Shown here: piece after piece, positions 10,974-22,282 of the stretch
How the letters are laid out: each line of letters opens with the position of its first letter
Numbering within the stretch: the stretch's first letter is position 1
Assembly: GCA_019454045.1 (NCBI GenBank)
Contig: SKCR01047722.1
Location: forward strand, 1 to 64,000
Length of the DNA: 64,000 nucleotides
Source: Zanthoxylum bungeanum
Taxonomy: Eukaryota > Streptophyta > Magnoliopsida > Sapindales > Rutaceae
Reading direction: 5' to 3'
Position numbers and translations under genes: made by a program
Notes under the pieces: model-generated
What the model saw: the letters and a program-made list of their open reading frames with translations, nothing else
Databases searched by the model: none
Told to the model about the DNA's origin: nothing

Positions 10974-12588
10974 TGACCGGCGTAATCACACACGTATAAC
11001 GCAAGCGCACGTATCGTTCAAGTAGTATAAATATATCGATCCTACGAGGACTTAATACCTAAGTTATTAATTTATGAAGCCAAATTTTTACAAGTATCTA
11101 ATGGATTGGTTGTTTGATTGGATGGTGACTTTAAACTAAAGACGAATAAATAAACAGTGCGAAAGTAAATTAAGGGAAAATTCAATATTAAAAAACTATC
11201 TAGGGTTGTGAATGCTTCCAATATCTTTTTAAAGATGAAGTGGTTATTTTACGTTTGTGTAATATATTAGTTTATTAGTCTGGAACATGAATTTATGCAA
11301 AAGCCTTTTCCGATGGTCAGATACAAATACCCAGAATAACCCAATTAATCATATTCCTATGTCAACCAAGTTATTTGAATTCATTAAGATTAAGTTCCAA
11401 TTATGGCTACCCCCGTCTGACAGGTATATTCCTATCCTGTAAGGAAATCTATTAAAGGGTTATCTATCCTCAAGGAAGATCGTGGGCTATTGAGTCTAAG
11501 GCTTAAACCTAAAATCCATTTTCCAAGTTCATTTTAAGTTTACCAGATCAATCTTATTAATGGTCAGTTAACAAGAAGCATTAAGACTAAGGCTCAATAA
11601 ATAAACCTTTATATTACCCAAACTATAAAATAACCCCTTATAAACCAGTGATATTGGAATTCATCACAATCCCAGATAACGGGTTTAGTTATTACACATA
11701 ACTAAGACTAGTAAAAGCTTAAATAAAGTAAATGACATAAAGTAAATGATGTAAAGTAAATGCTGGAAAGTAAATGCCGAAAATTAAAAAGGGAAAAGTA
11801 CAATAAAGAAAATGCTCGGGTTAGAGGATCCACTTTTATTACTTCTATTTTAGATATCTCCCTTATTATAATATATTAACTTTGCAAGATATTACCAACC
11901 GACCATATAGGCGGTATCCTAATTAAGTCAAATTTATAATTAATTCCAACCGACCATACAGGCGGTATCCAGTTTAATCAGGTTAAAACCAATTTTATTA
12001 AGTCCAACCGACCATAAAGGTGGTATCCTCATTAAGTCAGGTTTTAAATAGTTTATATATTATAATTAAGAGAGATTAATCTAAATATTAGTAATAAAAG
12101 CTTTACCTTTTACCCCAGTAGGGGGAGTTACCTCATCATTACTGAAAAGTAAAAACTGAAAAGTAAAGAAAGGAAAGTACTATTGTGTAAAAGTAAATGA
12201 AATTAAATACAAAAAGTAAAGACTGAAAAGTCAATAAAAGAAAGTACTAATGCGAAAATTAAATACTGAAAGCTGTAAATAAACAAACAAGATATAATAT
12301 TCTTAGTATTCTTAAGGAATTCCTTAGAAGAAAGTATGAATTGAATTCTGAAATTCGGCCTCAATTTATAGGTAAAATTTTGCCTCACGCGTCGCGACGC
12401 ACCGTTGATGATGGACGCGTGGCATAGAACTTTCACTGTTTTGGCCCTGAATTGCCTCCAGAGAGTCCTGTTATTTTATTTATCTACAAAATTACACAAA
12501 ATACATTAAAATATTCACAAAACTCAAGAAACTAAACAAAATATTAAGTCAAATGAGTGGGAAATAATTATCTATTTACCATTCATCA
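10974..12588 (-). repeat. Athila-A 5' LTR (about 1615 bp)
   Basis: On the minus strand it begins TGATGAATGG at 12588 and ends CGCCGGTCA at 10974. It shares its U5 end and three PPACCGACC-type blocks (CCAACCGACCATA, near 11907, 11948 and 12004) with both Athila-2 LTRs. A TATA box is at 12365-12370. A CGCGTCGCGACGC block lies upstream of it. There is no coding content; a 77-residue frame at 12203-12436 is chance. Confidence 0.9.
12365..12370 (-). promoter_or_regulatory. TATA box of the Athila-A LTR
   Basis: On the minus strand this reads CCTATAAATTG, at the same relative position as the TATA boxes of the Athila-2 LTRs. Confidence 0.6.
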
Positions 12589-14960
12589 CCTGTGAAAGCC
12601 ATAACCTTTTGTTCTGTCTGTCACGAACAATTTCCATTCCCAAAATTTTTTGAGCTGGTCCTAAGTCTTTTATGTCAAAAGACTTGGAGAGTTCCTTCTT
12701 CAGCTGGCTGACTTCGCTGCTTCTTGTCCAACAATCAACATGTCATCCACATATAGTAGAAGAGCAACAAAATTTCCATCTGGAAACCTTTGAATGTATA
12801 CACACAGATCTGCTGCAGTTCTTTTGTAGCCTTGACCCACCATGAATGATTCAAACTTCTTGTACCACTGCCTCGATGCTTGCTTGAGCCCGTACAAGCT
12901 ATTTTTCAGCTTATAAACAAGGTTTTCTTTTCTTGAAACCTTGAATCCTTCTGGCTGCTCCATGTAGATTTCTTCATTCAGATCACCATGAAGAAATGTT
13001 GTTTTGACATCCATTTGTTCAAGCTCTAAGTTCAAACTACCTACCAATCCTAGGATAACTCAGATTGAAGCCATCTTTACCATTGGTGAAAAAATCTCAT
13101 CAAAGTCAATTCTTTTTTTTCTGTAGGAATCCTTTGACTACTAGCCGAGTTTTGTGTTTCACCATATTTCCGCTGCCATCTTTCTTAAGCTTGAACACCC
13201 ATTTGTACTTCAGTTTCTTCATTCCATGTGGGAGCTTAACTATCTCATAAGTGTTATTTTTCTACAGAGATTCCATTTTATCCTACATTACGTGCATCCA
13301 TTTATCTTTGTCTTTATGAGATACAGCTTCGTTGAAGGTTTCTGGCTCCCCTCGTCAGTAAGCAGAATGTATTCAGATCCCGAGTATTTGGATGATGGAA
13401 TCCGGCCTCGCTCAGATCTTCGTACAGGAGGTTCACTGATTTCTGCCTGTCTGTTGTCATTCAGATATGTGGATAATCTTGTAGCCTCTGATGGAGCAGG
13501 TTGCAACTCCCTCAGCTCAACACCATCTTCCTCCTCTGGTTCTTCTTCTGGCATGTCTTGCACCTCATCATAATCTATGGCCACTTGTGTGGGTGCTGGG
13601 GTTATGTCTGGATTTGCATAGGCTTTTTTGGCATTGAAATTAGAATACATCTTAGGTTTTTCAATGTCTTTTATTGTCTTGTCTTCGAGAAACACTACAT
13701 CCTTGCTTCTGATGACATTCATTTCCTTCGGCTCCCATAACCTATATCCAAATTCCTCGTCTCCATAGCCTATGAAGATGCATGGAGCAGTCCTTGCATC
13801 GAGCTTCTGCTTGAGCTCCTTGGATACATGTGCAAAGGCTAAACAATCGAATGTTCTAAGGTGAGAATATGAGGGATTCTTACTAGACCACACTTTCTCC
13901 GGAATTTCAAGGTTTAACGGAACATCAGGTAGCAGGCGGGACGAACAGCTTCTCCCCATAATGGCTTTGGTAGCTTAGCCATGCTGATCATACTTCTGCA
14001 TTTCTCCATAATGGTGCGGTTCATCCTTTCAGCGACACCATTGTGTTGTGGGGTGTGTGGAACATTCCTCTCGTGTCGAATGCCATGACTTCCGCAGTAG
14101 ACATCGAACTCCCTGGAAGTGTATTTACCTCTATTTTATTGCAAAGACACTTCGGTTTCTTCCCTGTTTGACGCTCGACCATGGCATGGAACAGTTTGAA
14201 ATAGTCCAGGACCTGATCCTTTGATTTCAGAAAATACACCCATACCTTCCAAGAAGCATCATCAATAAAAGTCAGAAAGTATTTATTAACGCCTAGTGAA
14301 TTCACCTCCAAGGGACCACAAATATCAGAGTACACCAGACTGAGTAACTCTGATTTTATTGTAGAAGAGATATTGAAAGAGAATCTATGTTGCTTACCGA
14401 AAAGACAGTGATTGCAAGGATCCATGGCAGCATTTTTGGAGACAGAGATTAGATCCTTCTTTTTCAAGGTAGACAACCTCATTTCACTCATGTGATCGAG
14501 TCTCTAGGGCCACAAATTCTGAAAAGCCTCTGTATCAGCTACATTGAGATTTTTTGCACAAATCTTCACATGAGTATTGTATAGAGTTCCAAAAATATGT
14601 CCTTGGGCGATGACCATGATACATTTTATCATTCTCAATGTGCCATTGCTGAAGTGGCTCGCATAATCCTGTTTGTCAAGGGCTACCACCGAGAGTTAAT
14701 TGAGCCGAAGTTCTGGAACATGTCTTACCTCCTTCAGGGTTATTGTATACCTTGTATTTGTGCGCAACTGTATTTCACCAATTCCCATTATTTGAGAAGA
14801 ACTAATATTCCCCATCTTCACTGCTCCAAAGTCTCATGCTTTGTATGTTGTGAAGAAATCCATATGAGGAGTGACGTGGTAGGATGCTGCAGTATCTACC
14901 ACCCACTTGACATCCTGAGTTGCGGTTGAAGGCATGTTTCTTCCTGGCCAGATCATATAG
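12589..14960 (-). pseudogene. copia-C pol (protease end, integrase, RT)
   Basis: Pieces in order on the minus strand: a protease/pre-integrase region (about 14930-14500), the integrase zinc-binding end and core (14491-14021: DPCNHCLFGKQ, YSDICGPLEV, FIDDAS), the integrase C-terminal/GKGY region with an acidic linker (13959-13288: CIFIGYGDEEFGYRLW), and RT (about 13080-12596: QMDVKTTFLHGDLNEEIYM, SLYGLKQASRQW, LLYVDDMLIVG). Frameshifts and stops split the frames near 14500, 14010, 13280 and 13050. The RT is truncated by Athila-A. Confidence 0.9.
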
Positions 14961-15743
14961 CTACATATGCATCATTCTTCTCGGCTGGTTATTGCCTTGT
15001 CCCTGCTCTCGTTGCAGTTTCCAGAAATTCTTATTTAGGTGGCCTTCTATGCCACAGTGGAAGCACTTGTATGTAGGCTTTCTCCCGTCCGTGGATTTAC
15101 CCCTACTTTTGCTTCTGTCTTTCCCTTTACCTTGATTTTTCTCTTGTTGTCTTCCTTGATGCTCCGAGACAATGGCTTGTGTTTGATCAATGCCCACGTC
15201 TTTTGTTTTGGCTTCTTCATTTGACAGGGCATCTTTTACCATAGGCATGGTAAGTTTGCCTCCTGGAGCTGAGTTGTTGAGAGTAACCACCAATGTCTCC
15301 CAACTGTCAGGAAGAGAACTGAGTAGTAAGAGGGCTTGAACTTCATCTGCCAGTTGCATGTCTACTGCAGACAACTGGTTCACCATGCTCTGGAACTCAT
15401 TGGTGTGTTCTGCAATGGAAGTTCCACTCCGTAGCTTCAGGTTCACCAAACGCCTCATTATTAAGGCTTTATTCCGAGCTGTCTTGGCCTGAAACATGTC
15501 TTCCAGCTTTATCCACATTTCGTAAGCATATATATCTTGTGCTACATGGTGGAAGACACTGTGACCGATCCACTGTCTAATCTGACCCAGAGTTCTGTTA
15601 TTGAATTTATTATAGTCGTGCTCTTTAACAGATTCTGGTCTCACTCCCTTCACCTCGATAACATCAAACAAATCTTTACAGTGTAAATAATCTATCATTC
15701 GAGGTCTCCAGAGGGAGTAATTAGTTGCTGTCAGCTTGATCAT
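14961..15743 (-). CDS. copia-C gag polyprotein (260-residue open frame)
   Basis: This is the longest intact frame of copia-C. Residues 1-150 form a UBN2/Retrotran_gag-type capsid domain (starting KLTATNYSLWRPRM, with typical LKLRSGTSIAEHTNEF and LLSSLPDSWE). A Lys/Arg-rich linker follows, then a CX2CX4HX4 zinc knuckle near residue 230 whose last Cys is replaced by Phe (CFHCGIEGHLNKNF). The first ATG in good context may lie slightly upstream, but that frame is broken. It would package element RNA, but the element is dead and the knuckle is damaged. Confidence 0.75.
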   Translation of the reverse strand: MIKLTATNYSLWRPRMIDYLHCKDLFDVIEVKGVRPESVKEHDYNKFNNRTLGQIRQWIGHSVFHHVAQDIYAYEMWIKLEDMFQAKTARNKALIMRRLVNLKLRSGTSIAEHTNEFQSMVNQLSAVDMQLADEVQALLLLSSLPDSWETLVVTLNNSAPGGKLTMPMVKDALSNEEAKTKDVGIDQTQAIVSEHQGRQQEKNQGKGKDRSKSRGKSTDGRKPTYKCFHCGIEGHLNKNFWKLQREQGQGNNQPRRMMHM

Positions 15744-16632
15744 TGCACCAAAAGGGAATCTTCCATTTCCATTTTAAATTTTAAATTTTAAAATCAAAAT
15801 AGGTTAAAATTGGTGTTGAATTTCAGAAATCGGAGGTCACCGTTGCGTCCAGAATGGTCGAAAATGGTGGATTAGATACTTCGTTGGTCCAAATCCGACT
15901 CAGTGACTGATTTGTAAATTTCTAAAATTTCTGGGGCTAAACTGTAAATTTCAAAGACTTCAGGGGGCTCAGTGAAATTTATCAGGTTGCTGACGTGGCT
16001 CATGGCTGCTGAGGTGGCAAAAGTGGGACCGGTTTGTTGATGTGGCTGACACGTGGTGCTGATATGGCGGATGACGTGTCGCCAATGTGGCTGCTGACTG
16101 TTTGATGATGTGGCGCTGACTGGGCGCTGACTGGACGCTGATGTGTCACTGACGTGGATGCCATGTAATCATCTTCAACCTCTAACGGCGAAAAACGCGT
16201 TATATGCCATTTTGCGGAAAAATATTTTCGTAAAAGTTTCGCGATGTTTCTTAACTATTGTTGTCGTTATTTGATATCGAATAAATATGTTTAGGTGAAA
16301 TATGAATAAATTATTCATATTGCATATTGAATAATTTATTCGGTAATTTAAAAAGTTTTAAAATTATGATTTCACCCGAACCGCGAGCTTCCGCTGCGCC
16401 CGCGCCAAAACCCTAACAAAAATGGTATCAACAAGGAGTGACGCGCTGGCGCGTGCTGGCACGTTTGGCATCTATGGACGTCGTTTTTGTCACCGGAAAA
16501 TACCACCGTGCTCGTCTCGACGTGAACTAGCTGATGATATCCTCAAAAATTGATTTTTGATAAGTTTCACGAAACCCGAATTTTCCGAACCGAGTTCCGT
16601 TCTTCGGTTTTACAACCCCCAAAGTATAACCA
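15744..16632 (-). other. copia-C leader and untranslated region
   Basis: About 890 bp between gag and the primer-binding site, without a gene. A patch at about 16005-16160 is a degenerate repeat of GACGTGGC / GATGTGGC / GCTGACTG blocks. Confidence 0.5.
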
Positions 16633-16648
16633 AAGCTTTGATACCACT
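16633..16648 (-). other. copia-C primer-binding site
   Basis: On the minus strand, AGTGGTATCAAAGCTT directly follows the LTR end ACAACA; this is the usual plant copia site matching initiator tRNA-Met. Confidence 0.85.
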
Positions 16649-16985
16649 TGTTGTGATTCTCTGATCACTCTAGAGTGTATTTGAGGAAAAACTGAAACCT
16701 TCTATTACTGACAAGAATAGAATTACAAATATTTAAACTTAAGAAAAACCTCACTCAACACTCTATATTTTACACTTTGGGATGCCTTGAGCTTACAACC
16801 AAGCTCTGAACTTATAGCTAAGGTTACAGTGCCCACCAATGACTACCTAATTTCATGGAATGTAAGATCTCCACCTAAAGTTTGTTGTTTGGTTGCTCCA
16901 TTTTCAACATGCCCCTAAAGTTGCATGGCACCTTCCTATTGGATGCATGGAAGCTTCTCATGCAGCTGGATTCATTGCACTAACA
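16649..16985 (-). repeat. copia-C 5' LTR (337 bp)
   Basis: On the minus strand it starts TGTTAGTGCAATG and ends AATCACAACA next to the primer-binding site. The short length and TGTT/AACA ends are typical of copia. Confidence 0.75.
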
Positions 16986-17204
16986 ATATCCAAATTTATT
17001 CCAAGAAATAAGGAAAATTAGTAATATGAGTGTGAATGTAAGGTGCTCGCATTATAAAAGCACGGAAGTTAAAAAGATGAGCAATTGTCGAAATTTTGAA
17101 AAAAAAAAAAAATACTACATTGAAGAAACAAAGCTGATGTACATAACAAAACTAAATGTTTTTATATTAATGGCATTTTTTTTTTTCCGGAAAAGGAACC
17201 ATAT
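16986..17204. other. Spacer between two copia remnants
   Basis: AT-rich sequence with A/T runs. No gene or repeat recognised. Confidence 0.4.
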
Positions 17205-17498
17205 TGAGTAACGACTTTGCTGTTTCTTGACGAATTATGTTCATTGGAGCAGGAGGAAAGCACAGAGATTCTTGTTGACAATCAAACTGCTATTGTAATC
17301 TCTCAAAATCCTGTGTTTCACGGGAAAACTAAGCAATTCAACATTAAGTTATTCTTCTTGAGGGAAGTACAGAAAGATGGAGCTATTGTTCTTATCTACT
17401 GCAGAACAGAAGTTCAGGTTGCAGACGTCTTCACCAAGCCACTGCCGGTTAGCAAGTTTGAATTTATAAGATCAAAATTTGGTGTTTGCAACTCCTAA
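17205..17498 (+). pseudogene. copia-D RNase H C-terminal end
   Basis: The open frame shows the copia RNase H signature ILVDNQTAIVIS, then FHGKTKQFNIKLFFLREVQ and ADVFTKPLP, and ends with a natural stop just before the polypurine tract. It is 5'-truncated, lacking the first catalytic Asp and the whole RT, so only the C-terminal part of pol is present. Confidence 0.85.
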
Positions 17499-17507
17499 AG
17501 CAAGGAG

Positions 17508-17816
17508 TGTTAGATGACATGTTTAAGACTGCTGATGTGGAGTCAAAAATTTTGCTGAGTCAAATATTTTAAATTGTTTCTTGATTGTTCGGTGTTGGTT
17601 ATTTTTCTATTTTTATTCTGTTGTGATCTTAGGACCATGATTCTAGTGGGTCGTTATTAGGCTTTAGAGTTTATTTTTATGTTTAAAAAGAACTTGTAAC
17701 GTTCAGTAGTGGAGAAACAGTTCAATTTCCTTTGCCAAAACTATTACGTTGTTATCATTTCCTTTTGCCTTTATCAAAGCAATACTCTGTTTTGTTTTCT
17801 TGTTCAATTAACAACA
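17508..17816 (+). repeat. copia-D 3' LTR (309 bp)
   Basis: It begins TGTTAGATGACATG after the purine tract and ends CAATTAACAACA. It lies about 250 bp beyond the stop codon of the CMC2 gene, tail to tail with it. Confidence 0.7.
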
Positions 17817-18066
17817 GAGCTTTCCATTCAACAAGTCTGATTTGCCATTTGTTCATAGTTTAATGCAATCTTGAAATCAAAATAAAAAAATAAAACTGGT
17901 CTTTTTGGAGGAGTAACCACAAATTTCTCCAACATAGAAAGAAACCACAACAATCTTCATAATGGTAACCAATTTGACAGATTTAAAACAAATAACAAAA
18001 TTTTCCAAACCAAATCATATTACAATATGCCGCATCAAGATCTTCTTCTATACTTGAGGTTCGAAT

Positions 18067-20245
18067 TCAACATTTAGCTTCGTCCTCAGCAGTTTCTTTC
18101 CTCAATGACTCTAGTCTTTCTTTCAATTTCTTACTCTGCTCGAAATTCGCCTTCCTCTTCACAGCTTTCTGTAGAATAACTCAGAAACATTCATCAAATA
18201 AGTACGTATGTCAGCCAGAAACAATGCAAAGATGAGAGCCTTGTGCAATTATTAAAAACTCACTTCTTGACGGAAACATCGATCAAGCTTTATTTTCAGC
18301 TCTGTACAATCACCAAAGAATTTCCCCATAGGATGATCTAAGTGACATTTTTTAAACTCCTCAATAATCTGTTCAACAATTTCTTCAGTCACTTGATTTA
18401 AGCCCAAAAGATCCAAAATTACCATTGTGCCCATAAGATAAACACTTGATGGTTAAGAAAGTTGTATTCACTTCTCTTCTTCACAGTTGGGAAAAAAAAA
18501 AAAAATAGACCCACTGTTCCATCATCCCCTAACTAATTAATGGGCACATGTAGTTCAATTTTTTCAAAGAGACCGATGTCGAAATCGATTTTGATCCTAG
18601 AAACTATCAGTGTTTGGGAATTAGAAGTGTTATATGGTCGTAATGTTCAGTATTTTGTATCTATTTTATTATGATTGTTTGAAATTGATGAAAGTACTTT
18701 TTTATCTAAAAAATAACATTCAGTGTTAAATTTAAATAAGCATATATAACTATGGCTCACCAACATACGAGGCTTCCTACACTACGGGCTCTGGAGAGGA
18801 TTCAATATATACGCAACCTTACCTTGCTTTTTTGCAAAAAAAAACTGTTTCCGTAACTCGAACAAAATGCTTTTTAGATCAAATTGTACTTTTAACTGCA
18901 TTTCAAAGAAACATTTCCAAGGGGTTTTTCAAGAAACAGTTTCAAGTACTTTTATATAAAAAGCTTTTCTAAGCTCACTTCTTGGCTCTTGCAAAAACAA
19001 AGCCAAATGCACTTTACATATCAAATACGCTTTTCCAAGTGCTTTTGGAATGCTACCAGACGATCAAAAGCTCTATTTTTTCATCAATTTATTAGCATTG
19101 GACTTTAAGGTACAGTGGAGAATGTTTTTGTTGAAATCGTTCTCAAATGAAAAGAGCCATATATTTAAAGAGCACTCCACAAATGCATTTTTTTTTTCAA
19201 CCAACTGATATTAAAAAGACAAAAAAAAAAAAAAAAAAAAAAAAAAAGGCTTCAGGGCATTATAAAATCGCAATGCCAACCTCCACGGAACCTAATATTA
19301 GCAAGAATTTCCTAATGGATGATAAAAAATGACAGTTTTACAACTCTCACCAACCTGTTCCGCTACATCTTCAATTGCTTGATTTAGCCAAATGAATGAA
19401 AATTTATCAATCAAGACTATAAGATTAGCACTTGATGGTAAAGAAAGTTGTATGCACTTATGAGACCTGCTCTTCCCTCATTATTAAACGGACACATATA
19501 GTTAAATAATTTCAAAGAGACGTGTCACATTAGGAACTCTAATTGTGTTTTGCCATGTTATGTCACTAACAAAACGATTTTAAACAACTGAAAGCATTCT
19601 GAATCTATTTTATAGAGCTTGGCTGGAATAGACAAAAGTACTTATTTATCTTAAAAAAAACATTTGGACTTCTGTAATAGCACTTGGTGGGTACCCTTTT
19701 AGAATTATGTTTTTTAGGTCAAAGTATTATAGCTGCAATTTGAAGAAACATTTTATTAGTGTTTTTTTTTTATAAATTGGTTTCAAGTACTTTTACAGAA
19801 AACACTCTTACCTAAAAGCACTATCGGACGAAACACACCTTAAATCAAACATATTATAGTGAGTATTTGGTGCTCTTCAGCTAGACACTCACAAATTAGC
19901 TTCTGACAAGGAGTGTTTTCAAAGTGCTTTCAAATAAAAGCGCTTTCTGTAAAAGCACCTAAATCCGCTTTATAAAAAAATCAACTATACAAAAAGCACT
20001 CCAAATATGCATAATCTATTTCTGCCAAACACACAAAATCTTACCCATAAACGCTAAAATTTCTGTCATAACCCTCACTAAGCACAACTTTTTCTCAAAA
20101 AAAAAAAAAAAAAAAAAAAAAACCCTAAAAAGTGCTTTTTCCAGAAGCACTTCAATTAAGCATTGAAAACAGATAAAATAACGAAGGAAAGGAAACTCAC
20201 CTCAGCGCACATCGGATGCCTGTGTAATGTCAACGGAGGATGCAT
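18067..20245 (-). CDS. CMC2: CMC2-like COX assembly mitochondrial protein, three exons
   Basis: Exons on the minus strand: 20245-20201 (45 bp, 15 codons, ATG), 18368-18264 (105 bp) and 18168-18067 (102 bp, TGA). Both introns are GT-AG in phase 0: donors GAG/GTGAGT and GAA/GTGAGT, acceptors AACAG and CTACAG. The product is 83 residues. Splicing exon 1 to exon 2 creates a twin Cx9C fold: Cys13-X9-Cys23 and Cys36-X9-Cys46, around HPMGKFFGDC. A basic, charged tail follows (KRKANFEQSKKLKERL). Twin Cx9C proteins are oxidised by Mia40 in the mitochondrial intermembrane space; CMC2 is needed for cytochrome c oxidase assembly. Motif order and length match the family. No lesion is seen, so it is probably functional. 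It is the only convincing host gene in the window. Confidence 0.9.
18369..20200 (-). repeat. CMC2 intron 1 with an internal ~0.9-1 kb tandem duplication
   Basis: The 1.8-kb intron contains two diverged copies of the same sequence. About 18360-18560 matches 19360-19530 (shared block CACTTGATGGT, then AAGAAAGTTGTAT, then TTTCAAAGAGAC), and about 18840-19060 matches 19690-19850 (shared TTTCAAGTACTTTTA). Poly-A/T runs lie at 19219-19246 and 20097-20122. The first copy begins close to exon 2, so a diverged, unused acceptor-like segment is present near 19360. Confidence 0.6.
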
Positions 20246-20829
20246 TTTTTTTTTGTTGAAAAATAACACAAAGAAATTAAATAAAAAAATGAAGCTGAAT
20301 TGAATTCCCCTGCGATAAAAATTATCAATCGAAAATTAATAGCAATGAGATTTACACGTGACAAAAGGGAAGCAAAATAAGTGTATTTAAAACGCACCCT
20401 TTTTTGGGTCGTTAATAGTTGGTTGATGTTGAGCTTCTTCTTCTCCCTTCGCAGGAGAGTAATAAAAATTAGAAATGCCACAAAACGCTGCGTTTTATAA
20501 GAAGGTCTGGTGTGGTCCGCTAAGGCCTAAGAGTAAAATGAAATGCCACAGAACGCTCAGGTATTTATGTGGTGGCGTCAAGTTTTATTGTTCAATTTTT
20601 TTATTTTTATGAATTATTAAATCAGACTTTAATCGACTTCACAATTTTATTTTATTTTATTTTATTTTAACTCAAAAATTGGATCAATTCATTAGTTTTT
20701 TGAAGGAAATTTTAATGAATGATTGTAAACTAGAAAAAGATGTGTTATTTTCACATCATTTATTTCTATTTATTTATTAGATTAATCTACTCATCTAAAT
20801 GTTGATATTAGCTAATTTAGATGCACATA
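20246..20829. other. 5' flank of CMC2 / spacer before Athila-1
   Basis: This 584-bp stretch is the likely promoter region of CMC2 (transcribed to the left). I see no clear TATA box and no gene; short frames here are chance. An A/T-rich block with TTTTATTTTATTTTATTTTA lies at about 20646-20668. Confidence 0.4.
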
Positions 20830-22149
20830 TGATGATCGACTAATATGTATATATTTTACGTCCCTATAGCTTGATGTTTTGTGAATTATCTCGAGTTTTC
20901 TAAGTATTTTGATGTGTTTTGGGTTCGTTTGCAGGTAAAGATAATATTGAGACTTAATGGAATTAACGAGGGATGAAAGCGGCAAAATACGGAGCAATTT
21001 AGGGCAAATTCGGAGTCAAAGTAGCGTCCCGACGCTGGATTGTGCGTCGAGACGCGCAACAGAAGAAACGAAACCAATAGCTGTAAAAGGTGGCGCGTCG
21101 CGATGCGCTAGTGATTTTTTCCCATAACGTCGCGACGCTGTTCCGTGTATCGCGACGCGGTTCTGCGTATCAAATTCAGCCCAGACTTGGTTTTTAAGCA
21201 GGAAACATCCCCCAGACCTCCTATATAAACAACAAATCGTCCCAAAATCTAAGGGGACTTTTAAAAACATAAAATTATAGCCTCCATGAGAGATTTTTGA
21301 AAGAGAAGCCAAGAACACATCAAAGGAGCACGTCACAGGAACTCAGCAGTAAGGAGCGAAGGACTGGCGATCTTGACAGAGTTTCTTCTTTCCTTTACTC
21401 CATTAATATTTTGTTTATCATTGAATATATATTTAGAGTTTATGAGCATGTGTAGTAACTAAACCTCTAATTTAGGGTTGTGATGAAACTCGTATTTATG
21501 AACTTAAAGTTGATTTTCTTATATTTTGTGTGATGTTGTGGTTTATTTATTGAATCTTATGCGTAATGCTTCATGTTGCCTGATCACCAATAGGATTGAT
21601 GTGGTAAACTTAGATGAACTTGACAAATGAATTTTAGGTTTAACCTTAGATTCTATAGCACACGATCTCATCTTAGAGATTTCCCTCAATGATAGAAATA
21701 TACATGTAGGGCTGGTGTAGCCATAATTGGAACTTGTTCTTAATGAATTTAGGGTGATTTAGTTAACATATAAATATAGTTAATTAATTTACTTTGGATA
21801 TTTTCACTCGACCATCGAAAAAGGCTTTTGGATATCTTAGAGTTCCAGGTTAATAAACCAATACATTACACAAATATAGGACAACCAATTCATCTTTAGA
21901 ATAATACTGGGTAGATTCACAACTGTGGATGCTTTCTCTCTTTGATTATTTCTAAAAACTTCCAATTATATTTATTTGCATTAGCTTTAGTTCAAATTCA
22001 AAATAAAATCACATTTAATTTAATTAGATACTTGTAGGTCATTAGTCTTAACAATTAGTAATGTAGGTGATAAGTCCTCTTGGGATTGATAACTTTTTAT
22101 ACTACTTGAGCGATACGTGCACTTACGTAACGTGTGAAAATCGCGATCA
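20830..22149 (+). repeat. Athila-1 5' LTR (about 1320 bp)
   Basis: It starts TGATGATCGACTAA and ends CGCGATCA before the primer-binding site. Matching sequence recurs at 34147-34414 and 51140-52217. The region 21015-21170 holds several TCGCGA-centred GC-rich dyads. The U5 end (GAGCGATACGTGCACTTACGT) resembles that of the Athila-2 LTRs. Confidence 0.85.
21222..21229 (+). promoter_or_regulatory. TATA box of the Athila-1 5' LTR
   Basis: TATATAAA lies downstream of the GC-rich dyads. The equivalent TATAAA is at 51285-51290 in the 3' LTR. It would place R about 30 bp further on. Confidence 0.6.
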
Positions 22150-22159
22150 AGTTTATGGC

Positions 22160-22176
22160 GGCGCCGTTGCCGGGGA
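22160..22176 (+). other. Athila-1 primer-binding site
   Basis: GGCGCCGTTGCCGGGGA is complementary to the 3' end of tRNA-Asp, as in Athila elements. It is separated from the LTR end by about ten bases that include an extra GGC. Confidence 0.85.
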
Positions 22177-22282
22177 CTTATTATATCCTTTATTATTAAT
22201 TTTAGGCCTAAGTACTTTACTAGTATCTAGTCGTTCTTTTTTTTTATCACTCTAGTTCTAAGTAAAGTTCTAGTGCTATTAC

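Larger units (their letters stand above)
8172..12588 (-). mobile_element. Athila-A: Athila-like gypsy element carrying a LOG segment, 3' part displaced
   Basis: Reading on the minus strand: LTR (12588 to 10974), a tRNA-Asp-type primer-binding site, a junction straight into RNase H (most of gag, protease and RT is deleted), a linker and integrase to about 9330, the end-of-pol motif around 9270-9300, about 900 bp of leader-like sequence, then a LOG-like coding segment cut at 8172 by copia-A. The 3' LTR must lie left of the window. Its own insertion split the RT of copia-C at 12589. Confidence 0.8.
12589..16985 (-). mobile_element. copia-C: Ty1/copia element, 3' part cut off by Athila-A
   Basis: Minus-strand order: a 337-bp 5' LTR (16985-16649), a primer-binding site, a leader, gag, protease/integrase, and RT up to the YVDD box, where Athila-A is inserted. 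RNase H and the 3' LTR should lie left of the window. The RT frame stops at 12589 within the post-YVDD region. Confidence 0.9.
17205..17816 (+). mobile_element. copia-D: 3' end fragment of a copia element
   Basis: It contains the last ~95 codons of copia RNase H, a short purine stretch (AAGCAAGGAG) and one 309-bp LTR (17508-17816, TGTTAG...AACAACA). Everything 5' of mid-RNase H is absent. Confidence 0.85.

Noticed and set aside
20230..20481. 83-residue minus-strand frame upstream of CMC2
   Set aside because: It overlaps the CMC2 5' region out of frame and has low-complexity Lys/Ile/Leu composition; the real exon 1 starts at 20245.
22160..22176. tRNA-like sequences at the primer-binding sites as tRNA genes
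   Set aside because: Only about 17-18 nt complementary to a tRNA 3' end are present; no cloverleaf can be formed.
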